A model generated the notes under the pieces. It was not told the DNA's origin and searched no databases. It worked only from the letters and a program-made list of their open reading frames with translations. Position numbers and translations under genes: made by a program. Shown one piece after another: positions 36,152 through 45,247 of a stretch of 50,824 bases of DNA. Source of the stretch: Desulfurellaceae bacterium (GTDB lineage Bacteria; Desulfobacterota; Binatia; Bin18); contig JAGWBB010000007.1 of the NCBI GenBank assembly GCA_021296095.1, forward strand, positions 1 to 50,824, written 5' to 3'. Numbering within the stretch: position 1 is the stretch's first letter; every line of letters begins with the position of its first letter.

Positions 36152-37756
36152 TTACATCCGAAACACGCCGACCTGATGGTCGGCAATGGGGGCGTTCAGC
36201 GCCATGGCCAGGCTCAGCCCCAACACGGTCCGGGTCTCTTGCGGATCGAGAATGCCGTCGTCCCACAGGCGGGCGGTCGAATAGTAGGGGCTGCCCTCCT
36301 GTTCGTATTTGGCCAGGGTCGGCGCGCTGAAAGCCTGCTGTTCCTCATCGGTCATGGTCTCGCCCGCAGCCGCCAGCTGTTGCAGCTTGACCGTCAGCAG
36401 CACGCCTGCGGCCTGCTCGCCGCCCATCACCGAGATGCGTGAATTGGGCCACATGAACAGCAGCCGGGGCGAATAGGCGCGGCCACACATGCCGTAGTTG
36501 CCGGCCCCGTTTGAGGCGCCGATGATCACGGTGAACTTCGGCACCTGGGCGTTGGCCACCGCGTGGACCATCTTGGCCCCGTCTTTGGCAATCCCGCCCT
36601 GTTCGTATTTTTTGCCGACCATGAAGCCGGTGATGTTTTGCAGGAACAGCAGCGGTACCTTGCGCTGACTGCACATCTCGATGAAATGGGTCGCCTTGAG
36701 CGCCGACTCCGAGAACAACACCCCATTGTTGGCCACAATACCGACCAGATAGCCATGAATACGGGCGAAGCCGGTCACGATAGTCTGGCTGTAGCGGGGC
36801 TTGAACTCGTGCAGGCGGCTGCCGTCGACCAGGCGGGCAATGACCTCGTGCACATCGTACGGCACCCGGGTGTCGTGGGGGATCACGCCGTACAGTTCGG
36901 CCGGATCGTAGGCCGGGTCCTGGGGCGCCTCGCGGTCGAGCGGAAATTTCTCGGAACGGGGGAAATTCTCAAAAATCGAACGGGTGATGGCCAGGGCGTC
37001 CTCGTCATCCTCGGCCAGATGATCGGACACCCCCGAGATGCGGGTGTGAACGTCACCGCCGCCCAACTCCTCGGCCGACACTTCCTCGCCGGTCGCCGCC
37101 TTGACCAGCGGCGGGCCGCCCAGAAAGATGGTCCCTCGATTCTTGACGATGATATTTTCGTCGGCCATGGCCGGCACATACGCCCCGCCGGCCGTACACG
37201 AACCCATGACCACGGCGATCTGGGGAATGCCCTGGGCCGACATGCGCGCCTCGTTGTAAAAGATCCGGCCGAAGTGCTCGCGGTCGGGAAAAATATCGGC
37301 CTGGAACGGCAGGTTGGCCCCGCCGGAGTCCACCAGGTAGACACACGGCAACCGGTTCTCCTGGGCAATCTCCTGGGCGCGCAGATGTTTTTTGACGGTG
37401 ATCGGATAATACGTGCCGCCCTTGACCGTGGCGTCGTTTGAGACGATGACGGCCTCCCGCCCCTGGATCAGGCCGATGGCGGTCGCAATGCCGGCCGACG
37501 GCGGGTCGTCGTACATGCCGTCGGCGGCCAGCGGCGAGAGTTCGAGCAGCGGAGTGTTGGGATCGACCAGAGTCTCAATCCGCTCGCGGGCCAGGAGTTT
37601 GCCGCGCGCCTTGTGACGCTGGCGGGACGCTTCCGAGCCGCCGAGCTGGGCCTGGACGAGCCGTTCTTTGAGTTCCGACACCAGACCGCTCATGTGCTCG
37701 CGGTTGGCCTGAAACTCGGGGCTGCTGGTCTGAATTTTACTTTCGATACGATCCAT
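36152..37756 (-). CDS. Acyl-CoA carboxyltransferase, methylcrotonyl-CoA carboxylase beta type
   Basis: The carboxyltransferase subunit of a biotin-dependent acyl-CoA carboxylase, 534 aa, best matching MCC beta (leucine/isovalerate degradation). Landmarks are [74 protein letters not shown] and the second half [25 protein letters not shown] and [12 protein letters not shown]. The partner biotin carboxylase/BCCP subunit is not in the window, nor are other leucine-degradation genes. Similar carboxylases act on other branched or terpenoid acyl-CoAs, so the precise substrate is open. ATG 37756. Confidence 0.92.
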   Translation of the reverse strand: MDRIESKIQTSSPEFQANREHMSGLVSELKERLVQAQLGGSEASRQRHKARGKLLARERIETLVDPNTPLLELSPLAADGMYDDPPSAGIATAIGLIQGREAVIVSNDATVKGGTYYPITVKKHLRAQEIAQENRLPCVYLVDSGGANLPFQADIFPDREHFGRIFYNEARMSAQGIPQIAVVMGSCTAGGAYVPAMADENIIVKNRGTIFLGGPPLVKAATGEEVSAEELGGGDVHTRISGVSDHLAEDDEDALAITRSIFENFPRSEKFPLDREAPQDPAYDPAELYGVIPHDTRVPYDVHEVIARLVDGSRLHEFKPRYSQTIVTGFARIHGYLVGIVANNGVLFSESALKATHFIEMCSQRKVPLLFLQNITGFMVGKKYEQGGIAKDGAKMVHAVANAQVPKFTVIIGASNGAGNYGMCGRAYSPRLLFMWPNSRISVMGGEQAAGVLLTVKLQQLAAAGETMTDEEQQAFSAPTLAKYEQEGSPYYSTARLWDDGILDPQETRTVLGLSLAMALNAPIADHQVGVFRM

Positions 37757-37813
37757 GCTGGGGGTGTCTTTCTGACGCGGAACAGGTCGGCTTGGGAGCC
37801 ACCGGCGCGCGTG

Positions 37814-38323
37814 TCAGCCCTGGTAGGTTTGGCCGTAGCGTTCGCCGTAGACGAGCCGACTCAGCCGTTTGCGGACTTTCTTGTGCGCCTGCTCCTCGGC
37901 TGTTGGATAGCCGAACGGCACCACCGTGATGAGTTCGGCCGCGTCCGGAATGCCGAGCAGGGCCTTGGCCTGGGGTCGGTTCAGCCCGCCCACCCAACAC
38001 GACCCGACCCCCTCACTCCAGGCGGCCAGCATCAGGCATTCGACCGCCCGGGTGCCGTCCACCGGTGGGTTCTTGGCGCCCTCTACAGCGACGGCAATCG
38101 CCAGCGGCGCCTGGGCGAGAAAAGACCCGGACGAGGCCAGGGCGCCGAGTTGGGTCAGCGTCTGTTTGTCCTGAATGACGATGAACCGCCACGGCTGACG
38201 GTTGCGCTGCGAGTGCGCCTGCCGTCCGGCCTCAAGGATGGTGCGCACCACCGCGTGCGGAATCGGGTCGGGCAGAAAACCACGTACCGCCGGGCGGGTC
38301 CGAATGCAGTCGAGGGTATCCAT
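37814..38323 (-). CDS. Nitroreductase family protein
   Basis: A small FMN-dependent nitroreductase-like protein, 169 aa. The N-terminal IRTRPAVRGFLPDPIP and the AHSQRNRQPWRFIVI segment form the FMN site, and GVGSCWVGGLNRP with VVPFGYP complete the pattern. Members reduce nitro compounds, quinones or enones with NAD(P)H. ATG at 38323 is four bases after the stop of the upstream LLM oxidoreductase, so translation is probably coupled; a TTG at 38335 would overlap that gene. The tight pairing with an LLM enzyme suggests shared flavin/deazaflavin chemistry on one pathway, but no substrate is indicated. Confidence 0.88.
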   Translation of the reverse strand: MDTLDCIRTRPAVRGFLPDPIPHAVVRTILEAGRQAHSQRNRQPWRFIVIQDKQTLTQLGALASSGSFLAQAPLAIAVAVEGAKNPPVDGTRAVECLMLAAWSEGVGSCWVGGLNRPQAKALLGIPDAAELITVVPFGYPTAEEQAHKKVRKRLSRLVYGERYGQTYQG

Positions 38324-38327
38324 CCGC

Positions 38328-39257
38328 TTATGCAAAGTGGGGAATCACGTCTTTCCCGTACAGCTCAACCTGCGGGATGAGTTCGTCCGGCGGCACGATC
38401 GGCCACAGGACAAACTTGGAGCAGCCGACATCGACGTAGGACTGGACCTTGTCAATACACTCTTCCGGCGTCCCGATCGCACACCGGGCAACCATGGCTT
38501 CCTGGGGCAGGGGAAAGCCCTGGAGAAACCGACCGGCAATGTCCTGGGCGCGTTTGCGGTCGGTATCGACACAGGTCAGGATCAGCACCCCGGCCTCGCG
38601 GGGGTCGATCTCGCGTCCGTACTGGTCGCCGTAGGCGTGCAGTTTGTCCATCCCAGCCCGGAATTCGTCCGGGCTGACAAACGAGGGAAACCAGCCGTCG
38701 CCGTAGCGGGCGGTGCGTTTCAGAGCCTGATCGGTCTTGCCGCCAATCCACACGTCGAGCGTGCCTTTTTTGGGCCGGGGCTCGATAGTGACATCCTCGA
38801 ACTGATAGTACTGGCCCTCAAAGCTGACGTTGGGCTCGGCCCACAGCTTGCGCATGACCTGTACGCCTTCTTCCATGCGTCTGGCGCGCTCGGACGGGTC
38901 GATCCCGCTAGCCAGACAGTCCTTGGGGTTGGCCCCGATGCCGACCGCCATGATGACCCGGTTCTTGCCGCCCGAGATATAGTCCAGGGTGGCGTAGGTT
39001 TTGGCAACCTGAACGGGGTCGCGGGCGGGCAGGGTGAGAACGCTCGGGCCCATCTTGATCTTCTTGGTTCTGGCCGACCAGGCCGCCATCACACAGCTGG
39101 TATCGAGCGAAGGGTTGCGCGACACCACATGATCGGACAGCCAGATTGAATCAATACCGACCGCTTCGGCGCTGACCGCATAATTGATGACTGTATCCGG
39201 GTCTGGCATGCCGAGTTCCCAGAGCCCGAAGCCGATTCCAATCTTTGTTCCGCCCAT
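38328..39257 (-). CDS. LLM class (F420-type) oxidoreductase
   Basis: A 309-aa luciferase-like monooxygenase superfamily enzyme. The family pattern runs from GIGFGLWELGMPD through AEAVGIDSIWLSDHVV, GPSVLTLPARDPVQVAKTYATLDYISGG, VGIGANPKD, and the substrate-side DVWIGGKTDQALKRTARYGDGWF. The IGTPEECIDKVQSYVDVGCSKFVL ending is typical of F420-dependent dehydrogenase-like members. It is only distantly like the LLM gene at 1.1 kb. It heads a minus-strand run (LLM, nitroreductase, carboxyltransferase, folE). Cofactor F420 versus FMN is not decidable here. Confidence 0.9.
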   Translation of the reverse strand: MGGTKIGIGFGLWELGMPDPDTVINYAVSAEAVGIDSIWLSDHVVSRNPSLDTSCVMAAWSARTKKIKMGPSVLTLPARDPVQVAKTYATLDYISGGKNRVIMAVGIGANPKDCLASGIDPSERARRMEEGVQVMRKLWAEPNVSFEGQYYQFEDVTIEPRPKKGTLDVWIGGKTDQALKRTARYGDGWFPSFVSPDEFRAGMDKLHAYGDQYGREIDPREAGVLILTCVDTDRKRAQDIAGRFLQGFPLPQEAMVARCAIGTPEECIDKVQSYVDVGCSKFVLWPIVPPDELIPQVELYGKDVIPHFA

Positions 39258-39365
39258 GTGTACGCCTCCCGTTGCGGGTCTGGCCGGTAGCTTACCAGAA
39301 AGAGCGGGGGGGAGGGAAGGCGCTTGCGGTCTGGAGCGGATTCGCCGCAGGCAGCCCGTGCCGCT

Positions 39366-40361
39366 TCAGCGCGGCGGCGCGGCCGGGCCGATGAAGTGTC
39401 CGAGCGCGATAGGTGCGCCGGCGACCGGAATCAGCGTTTCCAGCACCTGGTGGGTCCTGACCTCGATGATGGCCAGCGCGTTGCTGGCCTGGGTGACGTA
39501 GACCTGTGAACCGTCGGGATGGACGCTGATGCCGGCCGGGGCGTGGGCGGTCGGGATCGGAGGACCGAACTCGGCGTGGCGGGTGGTGCCAATCACGGAC
39601 ACCGACCGGCTGGTATTATTGGTGACGTAGACGTAGGCGCCGCTGGGATGGACGCTCAGTCCAAACGGCCGGTTCTGAACCGCAATCGGGCTGCCGACAG
39701 GACTGTGGTTTGCAGTGTCAATGACCGATACGCTGTCGTCAATCCGGTTCGCTACATACAGGTGAGAGCCGTCGGGATGAATGGCGATGCCGAAAGGAGC
39801 GCGTCCGACCGGGACGGTCTGGGGCCGGACGGTGTGGCTGCGGGTGTCAATGACCGACAGCGTGTCGTCGCTGCTGTTGGTCACGTAGACGGTCTCGCCG
39901 TCGGGATGGACCACCAGGCCGGTCGGGGCTCGGCCGACCCGCAGCCGGGTGCTGACCGGAGGCTGGGCCGCGGTATCGACAACCGACACGCTGGCCGAGG
40001 CGTTGTTGGCGACGTACACAAAGCGACCCGTGGGATGAACACCCACCCCGAACGGCTGGTCACCGACCCGGACCGCCGGGCCAAGCGTGGTGTGGGTCGC
40101 GGCGTCAATAATCGACAGCGTGCCGTCGAACTGATTGGTCACGTATATCCGGCTGCCGTCCGGGCTGACCGCCACCCCGGTTGGGCCTCGACCGACCGGA
40201 ATCGGGTTGCCGTGTACGCTGTTGGTGGCCAGGTCGATGACCGATACGTTTGCGGTCGTTCGGTTCGGGATATAGGCGAAGGGCGCGGCCTCAAGTGCGG
40301 CCGTCCAGCCCCACCACAGGAACGAGGCAAGCGCCGCAGCTGTTGTTGTTGCTCTCCCCAT
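39366..40361 (-). CDS. Secreted YVTN-type beta-propeller protein
   Basis: A 331-aa exported protein: signal peptide (about residues 1-25, ending AALEA), then seven or so tandem ~42-residue YVTN blades, each with a SVIDT-like strand, a P-x-G turn (VGRGPTGVAV, VGDQPFGVGV, VGRAPFGIAI) and a HPDGSxxYVTN strand. These propellers are periplasmic or surface binding scaffolds. The blades are repetitive at DNA level. Its ATG at 40361 is preceded by GGGGAG and is only 15 bp from the divergent start of the 63-aa membrane protein. Role unknown. Confidence 0.85.
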   Translation of the reverse strand: MGRATTTAAALASFLWWGWTAALEAAPFAYIPNRTTANVSVIDLATNSVHGNPIPVGRGPTGVAVSPDGSRIYVTNQFDGTLSIIDAATHTTLGPAVRVGDQPFGVGVHPTGRFVYVANNASASVSVVDTAAQPPVSTRLRVGRAPTGLVVHPDGETVYVTNSSDDTLSVIDTRSHTVRPQTVPVGRAPFGIAIHPDGSHLYVANRIDDSVSVIDTANHSPVGSPIAVQNRPFGLSVHPSGAYVYVTNNTSRSVSVIGTTRHAEFGPPIPTAHAPAGISVHPDGSQVYVTQASNALAIIEVRTHQVLETLIPVAGAPIALGHFIGPAAPPR

Positions 40362-40376
40362 GCTAGACTCCCCATC

Positions 40377-40568
40377 ATGAACGCACGTCAGAGGGAATTC
40401 GTCTCCAAATATTTGTCTGACGTGAGCAAGGGGCTCTTACTTGCCGTCGCGGTTGGAGCGGCAACGGACAGACTCCGATTAACGTACATTGCGCTGTATT
40501 TGCTCTTGGCCGGATACACGTTTGCTGCCGCCTATTTGCTGGAGGGGCACCGTCATGATGCCGACTAA
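40377..40568 (+). CDS. Small membrane protein, 63 aa
   Basis: A 63-residue protein (MNARQREFVSKYLSDVSKG...) with an amphipathic basic N-terminus, a first hydrophobic stretch (about 18-32) and a second (about 37-55), ending in the charged EGHRHDAD. The ATG at 40377 is 15 bp from the divergent YVTN gene start and has no visible Shine-Dalgarno site, so it may be leaderless or weakly translated. It overlaps the 43-aa gene by 14 bp. Small two-helix proteins of this sort are common but unassigned; I do not recognise a family. Confidence 0.6.
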   Translation: MNARQREFVSKYLSDVSKGLLLAVAVGAATDRLRLTYIALYLLLAGYTFAAAYLLEGHRHDAD

Positions 40569-40686
40569 CACCTTGGAGTGGCTCGGACTCGTCCTTTTCG
40601 TGCTGGCAACGCCCGTCTTCTTCTGGTTTCTCCTCCTCGAGTTGAAACAACGGGGGATTCGGAACCCCAAAGACCGCCACGCCTGA
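40555..40686 (+). CDS. Tiny single-span membrane protein, 43 aa
   Basis: A 43-residue protein (MMPTNTLEWLGLVLF...) with one transmembrane helix (about residues 9-29) and a basic tail (KQRGIRNPKDRHA). It has a good GGAGGGG ribosome binding site before ATG 40555 and overlaps the 63-aa gene by 14 bp, so the two are translationally coupled. It ends 15 bp before the convergent asnS stop. The coupled layout and clear ribosome binding site argue for a real gene that would be missed by length cut-offs. Confidence 0.55.
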   Translation: MMPTNTLEWLGLVLFVLATPVFFWFLLLELKQRGIRNPKDRHA

Positions 40687-40701
40687 GAATTCAGGTTCTC
40701 A

Positions 40702-42102
<1,401 letters not shown>

Positions 42103-42150
42103 CCCGTCTCTCCTTGTGTCTGAGGGGAGGAGCGCTGTCTCCGAGCTAGC

Positions 42151-43791
42151 CTACTGACTCAGCCGAAACCCTGCATAGCCCCTGGTCGCTACCTCGTCGC
42201 ACTTGTCCCGATAGGCGGGCGAACCGCCGGCGTACATCAGGAAAGTCCGCTTCTTACCGGGAATATTCGCCCCGACAAACCACGAGTCAGTATGCAACAA
42301 AAGGGTGTCGGCCGCCACCTCGTTGACGTGGGCGGTCCACACGTCTTCGGCCTCGGGCGTGGCCACGATGCGGCGATAGTCGTGCTCGCGCATATGGCGC
42401 AGGCAGTCGGTCACCCACTCGACGTTCTGCTCTATACAGCGCGGGATATTGCAAAAGGTGGCGCCGTTGTGGGGGCCGACCAGGGTGAACAGGTTGGGGA
42501 AGCCCGCGCTCTGCAAGCCCAGATAGGTGCGCGGTCCCTCGGCCCACTTGTCCTTGAGCGTGTGTCCGTCCTGCCCGCGAATGTCGATCCTGTCAAAGGC
42601 GCCGGTCACGGCGTCGAAGCCCGTGGCGTAAATGATCGTGTCAAAGGCGTACTCGGCAGCGCTGGTCTTGATCCCCTGCGGGGTGATGCGCTCAATCGGT
42701 GTCTCGTGGAGATCGACCAGCGAGACGTTGTCCCGGTTGTAAGCCTCGTAGTAGCCGCTCTCCAGGGGCACCCGCTTGGTGCCGAACGGGTGGTCTTTGG
42801 GCACCAGCTTTTCCGCCACCGCCGGGTCTGTGACCCGCTCGCGGATCTTGTTGCGGACGAACTCGCTGAACGTGGCGTTGGCCTCAAGATCGGTCATGAT
42901 ATCGCCAAAGTTGCCCAGCCATTTGCCGAAACCGGGCTGGGACCACAGTTCCTCATAGCGGGCCAGCCGCTCTTCCTCCGAGAGTTCAAGCGCCGAGCGC
43001 GGGTCAAAGTCGTGGATGAAGCCACCAAAGGACGCGCGGCATTTCTGGAAGATTTCAGGATAGCTCTTTTTGATCTGCTGCTGGGTGTGCGGGTCTATCG
43101 GGCCGTTTCGTAAGGGTGCGCAGTAGTTGGCCGTGCGCTGAAAGACGGTCAGCTGGCCGACCTGCTTGGCGACTTCGGTGATGAGTTGGACCGCAGTTGC
43201 CCCGGTGCCGATGACCGCCACCCGCTTGCCGCTGAAGTCCCGACCTTCCTTGGGCCACTGGGCGGTGTGAAAGCTCTCGCCCTCGAAGCTGTCGCGTCCG
43301 GCAAAATCCGGGATATACGGCGCAGACAAGACCCCGATGGCGGTGATGAGAAAGCGCGCCCGTGCCTGCCGGCCATCGTCGGTCTGGACCTGCCAGCAGG
43401 TGGTGGCCTCGTCATACGTGGCGGCGGCAACGCGGGTGCTGAACCGGATGTCGCGGCGCAGGTCGAATTTATCCGCCACGTAGTTGAGATAGCGCTCGGT
43501 CTCCGGCTGGGGGGAGAAGTGCTCGCTCCAGTCCCACTCCTGCAAGAGTTCTTCGGAGAACGAGTAGCCGTAGCTGTAGCTCTCGGAATCGAAACGCGCG
43601 CCAGGATAGCGGTTCCAGTACCAGGTGCCGCCCACCCCGGTGCCGCTCTCATACACCCGCACCGACAGCCCCAGCTCCCGCAGCCGGTACAGCTGATACA
43701 GCCCGGCAATACCGGCGCCAATAATGATCGCGTCAAACTGCTCGTCCGGCCCCGTGTCGGCCGCCTGCGTGGTCTGTGAAGAAGTCGCCAT
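42151..43791 (-). CDS. Flavin-containing monooxygenase, Baeyer-Villiger type
   Basis: An FAD/NADPH monooxygenase (546 aa) like cyclohexanone/phenylacetone monooxygenases, which insert oxygen next to a ketone. It has the FAD loop GAGIAGLYQLYRL, GVGGTWYWNRYPGARFDSESY, the Baeyer-Villiger fingerprint FEGESFHTAQWP, the NADPH loop GTGATAVQ, and a C-terminal DSWFVGANIPGKKR. ATG at 43791 has GAGAGG 7 bp upstream; a longer start at 43842 lacks one and would enter the direct repeat region. The substrate is unknown; terpenoid, steroid or cyclic ketones are typical. Confidence 0.93.
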   Translation of the reverse strand: MATSSQTTQAADTGPDEQFDAIIIGAGIAGLYQLYRLRELGLSVRVYESGTGVGGTWYWNRYPGARFDSESYSYGYSFSEELLQEWDWSEHFSPQPETERYLNYVADKFDLRRDIRFSTRVAAATYDEATTCWQVQTDDGRQARARFLITAIGVLSAPYIPDFAGRDSFEGESFHTAQWPKEGRDFSGKRVAVIGTGATAVQLITEVAKQVGQLTVFQRTANYCAPLRNGPIDPHTQQQIKKSYPEIFQKCRASFGGFIHDFDPRSALELSEEERLARYEELWSQPGFGKWLGNFGDIMTDLEANATFSEFVRNKIRERVTDPAVAEKLVPKDHPFGTKRVPLESGYYEAYNRDNVSLVDLHETPIERITPQGIKTSAAEYAFDTIIYATGFDAVTGAFDRIDIRGQDGHTLKDKWAEGPRTYLGLQSAGFPNLFTLVGPHNGATFCNIPRCIEQNVEWVTDCLRHMREHDYRRIVATPEAEDVWTAHVNEVAADTLLLHTDSWFVGANIPGKKRTFLMYAGGSPAYRDKCDEVATRGYAGFRLSQ

Positions 43792-43814
43792 AGCTCGCCT
43801 CTCTCCTGCCTGTG

Positions 43815-43887
43815 AACGTGTCTCCCAATGCTTCGGCCGCAACGCCCTGAATACTACGTGCTCCCACGGTGCAGGACAATCGCCCTG
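43815..43887. repeat. Direct repeat, left copy (~73 bp)
   Basis: Left copy of a direct repeat whose partner is at 45017-45090. The core GCTCCCACGGTGCAGGAC and the next five bases (43860-43882) are identical in both copies, and the rest agrees at about four of five positions by eye. It lies just upstream of the monooxygenase start and upstream of the HTH gene promoter. Confidence 0.85.
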
Positions 43888-43918
43888 AGGGGTGTTGCAA
43901 TTTGTCCATGGCCGTGCC

Positions 43919-43946
43919 TTGATGCTCCCAATGCAATGTCTATATA
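43919..43946 (+). promoter_or_regulatory. Probable sigma70 promoter of the HTH gene
   Basis: TTGATG at 43919-43924 and TATATA at 43941-43946, 16 bp apart. The start of transcription would be near 43953, which argues that translation begins at GTG 43978 (with GAAGGA seven bases before it) rather than at GTG 43957. Confidence 0.5.
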
Positions 43947-43977
43947 GGATGATGATGTGAAAAAGAAGGAAACGTCA

Positions 43978-44430
43978 GTGAAAGCGAAGCTGGAGGCAAT
44001 TCAGAAGACGCTAGCAAGGCTGGGTGTGGAATCTGGGCCAGCCAACTTAGCCAGAATTTTCGGAGTTGCTCAGTCCTCGATATTTCGCTGGCTGAACGAT
44101 GAGGTCCAGCCGAGAGGGAAGCAAGCGAAACGCATTGATCTATTGTACCGGACAGCCCGTGAAGTAGAAGCTGGAACTGAGGGAGCTGAGAGAATCCTGA
44201 AAAATCTCGTCAAGCCGAGGCCAATGATGGGTTTGGGAGTTGGTGCGGTCGCCACCGGTGCGAGCCTATTAAGTTTAGGTCTGGTTGGTGCGGTCGCCGC
44301 AGCCGGGCTAGGTTGGCTGCTTGCCGACGAGGAAGACGCTGATATCCAGGGGACAGATGACAGCCGCGAGGAAGACGGCAGTGTCTCGCAAATCACTGAC
44401 AAGTCCAGCACCCGGCGGTATGTACAATAA
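43978..44430 (+). CDS. HTH protein with hydrophobic glycine-rich C-terminal segment
   Basis: A 150-aa protein from GTG 43978. Residues about 15-60 look like a helix-turn-helix (PANLARIFGVAQSSIFRWLNDE) with a basic helix following. Residues about 82-117 are a glycine/alanine/leucine-rich hydrophobic stretch (MGLGVGAVATGASLLSLG and LVGAVAAAGLGWLLA), long enough for a helical hairpin in the membrane. The tail is acidic and Ser-rich. A DNA-binding head on a membrane-inserting tail suggests a membrane-tethered regulator, or a phage-like small protein; both are inference. The start follows a GAAGGA site; the longer alternative begins at 43957. A 24-bp direct repeat lies across its 3' end. Confidence 0.65.
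   Translation: MKAKLEAIQKTLARLGVESGPANLARIFGVAQSSIFRWLNDEVQPRGKQAKRIDLLYRTAREVEAGTEGAERILKNLVKPRPMMGLGVGAVATGASLLSLGLVGAVAAAGLGWLLADEEDADIQGTDDSREEDGSVSQITDKSSTRRYVQ
44366..44389. repeat. 24-bp perfect direct repeat, first copy
   Basis: GCGAGGAAGACGGCAGTG plus six more bases (44366-44389), identical to 44432-44455 with 66-bp periodicity. It codes for part of the acidic tail of the HTH protein. Confidence 0.9.
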
Positions 44431-44431
44431 T

Positions 44432-44455
44432 GCGAGGAAGACGGCAGTGTCTCGC
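44432..44455. repeat. 24-bp perfect direct repeat, second copy
   Basis: Second copy, beginning two bases after the HTH gene's stop codon. It lies between the HTH gene and the secreted protein gene, so it looks like a partial tandem duplication, a slippage product, or a binding element. Confidence 0.9.
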
Positions 44456-44509
44456 CGCAGCCGGCAAACGGTACCAGCCGATTCGGAGGAACTGAGAAGG
44501 GAGGCCCCA

Positions 44510-45001
44510 GTGAAGATTGTGGCGCAGATAGTTGTGGCTGCATTCGTAATTGTTCCTGGGCTAGCGTTGGCCGACCCTTACTATCTGCCGTACTCCAGGC
44601 TCTACAGTAGCCCCTTGTACACGAGCCCAGCATTGCCGGACTACACGTACAAATCGTACAGCGATGGCTCTCGCCCAGACGGTTACGGTCGATACACCTA
44701 TAAATACAGAGACAGTTTTGGTAACCGCCATAAGAGCAGGACACGGGTGCTGCCCGGTGGTACGACCGCGACCAAGGGCAAATACCGCAGTTCGCCTAGA
44801 AGCCGATTGTGGCCGGACTACACGTACAAGTCGCAGAGTAAGAGCTACCATATCGGCCGTTACCAGCGGCATACGTACAAGTACAAAGACAGTCTCGGCA
44901 ATCGCCACAAGGGGACAATTGAGCGATTTCCCGGTAGCACTGTCAGGCACCAGGGCAAGGTCAACGGTAGAAAGTTCAAAGAGACGTACCGCATCCGGTA
45001 A
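44510..45001 (+). CDS. Secreted Tyr/Lys-rich protein with two internal repeats
   Basis: A 163-aa protein with a clear signal peptide (MKIVAQIVVAAFVIVPGLALA, cleavage before DPYYLPYS). The mature part contains two ~50-residue repeats: first DYTYKSYSDGSRPDGYGRY-TYKYRDSFGNRHKSRTR, second DYTYKSQSKSYHIGRYQRH-TYKYKDSLGNRHKGTIER. It is basic and rich in Tyr, Lys, Arg, Ser and Gly. I know no family for it; the composition suggests a surface or envelope binding module. GTG at 44510 follows AAGGGAGG. It lies 79 bp after the HTH gene in the same direction and could be its regulated partner. Confidence 0.7.
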   Translation: MKIVAQIVVAAFVIVPGLALADPYYLPYSRLYSSPLYTSPALPDYTYKSYSDGSRPDGYGRYTYKYRDSFGNRHKSRTRVLPGGTTATKGKYRSSPRSRLWPDYTYKSQSKSYHIGRYQRHTYKYKDSLGNRHKGTIERFPGSTVRHQGKVNGRKFKETYRIR

Positions 45002-45016
45002 TCAACCGTCTCGGGC

Positions 45017-45090
45017 AACGTGTCTTCTCATCGCTTCGACTGCAACGCCTCAGATACTACGCGCTCCCACGGTGCAGGACAATCGCTCTG
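45017..45090. repeat. Direct repeat, right copy (~74 bp)
   Basis: Right copy of the repeat at 43815-43887, in the same orientation. With the left copy it brackets the HTH and secreted-protein genes (about 1.2 kb). The identical core is at about 45062-45085. Confidence 0.85.
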
Positions 45091-45140
45091 CTGGAGGGGG
45101 ACGGCTCGTAAGGCGTGGATCAAAAATTTAAATTTGAGTC

Positions 45141-45169
45141 TTGACAAGAAGAGAGGCATCTCCTAATAT
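45141..45169 (+). promoter_or_regulatory. Sigma70-type promoter of the EcsC operon
   Basis: TTGACA at 45141-45146 and TAATAT at 45164-45169, 17 bp apart: one of the best promoter matches in the window. It would drive the EcsC / nuclease-like / YgiT genes. Confidence 0.7.
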
Positions 45170-45171
45170 CC

Positions 45172-45195
45172 TCCCATTGGAAGCTCCCTATGGGA
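45172..45195. promoter_or_regulatory. Inverted repeat just after the EcsC promoter
   Basis: TCCCAT at 45172-45177 and ATGGGA at 45190-45195 form a perfect inverted repeat with a 12-base spacer, placed across the expected transcription start. It could be an operator or a 5'-end hairpin. Confidence 0.35.
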
Positions 45196-45247
45196 TGTAT
45201 ATAACTATGAAAAGTGCAATCTGGCACGCAAAGGAGGAGGTGTCAAC

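Noticed and set aside
39400-40260. Regularly spaced repeats that might suggest an array
   Set aside because: The period of about 126 bp is in frame with the YVTN propeller blades; it is coding repetition, not CRISPR.
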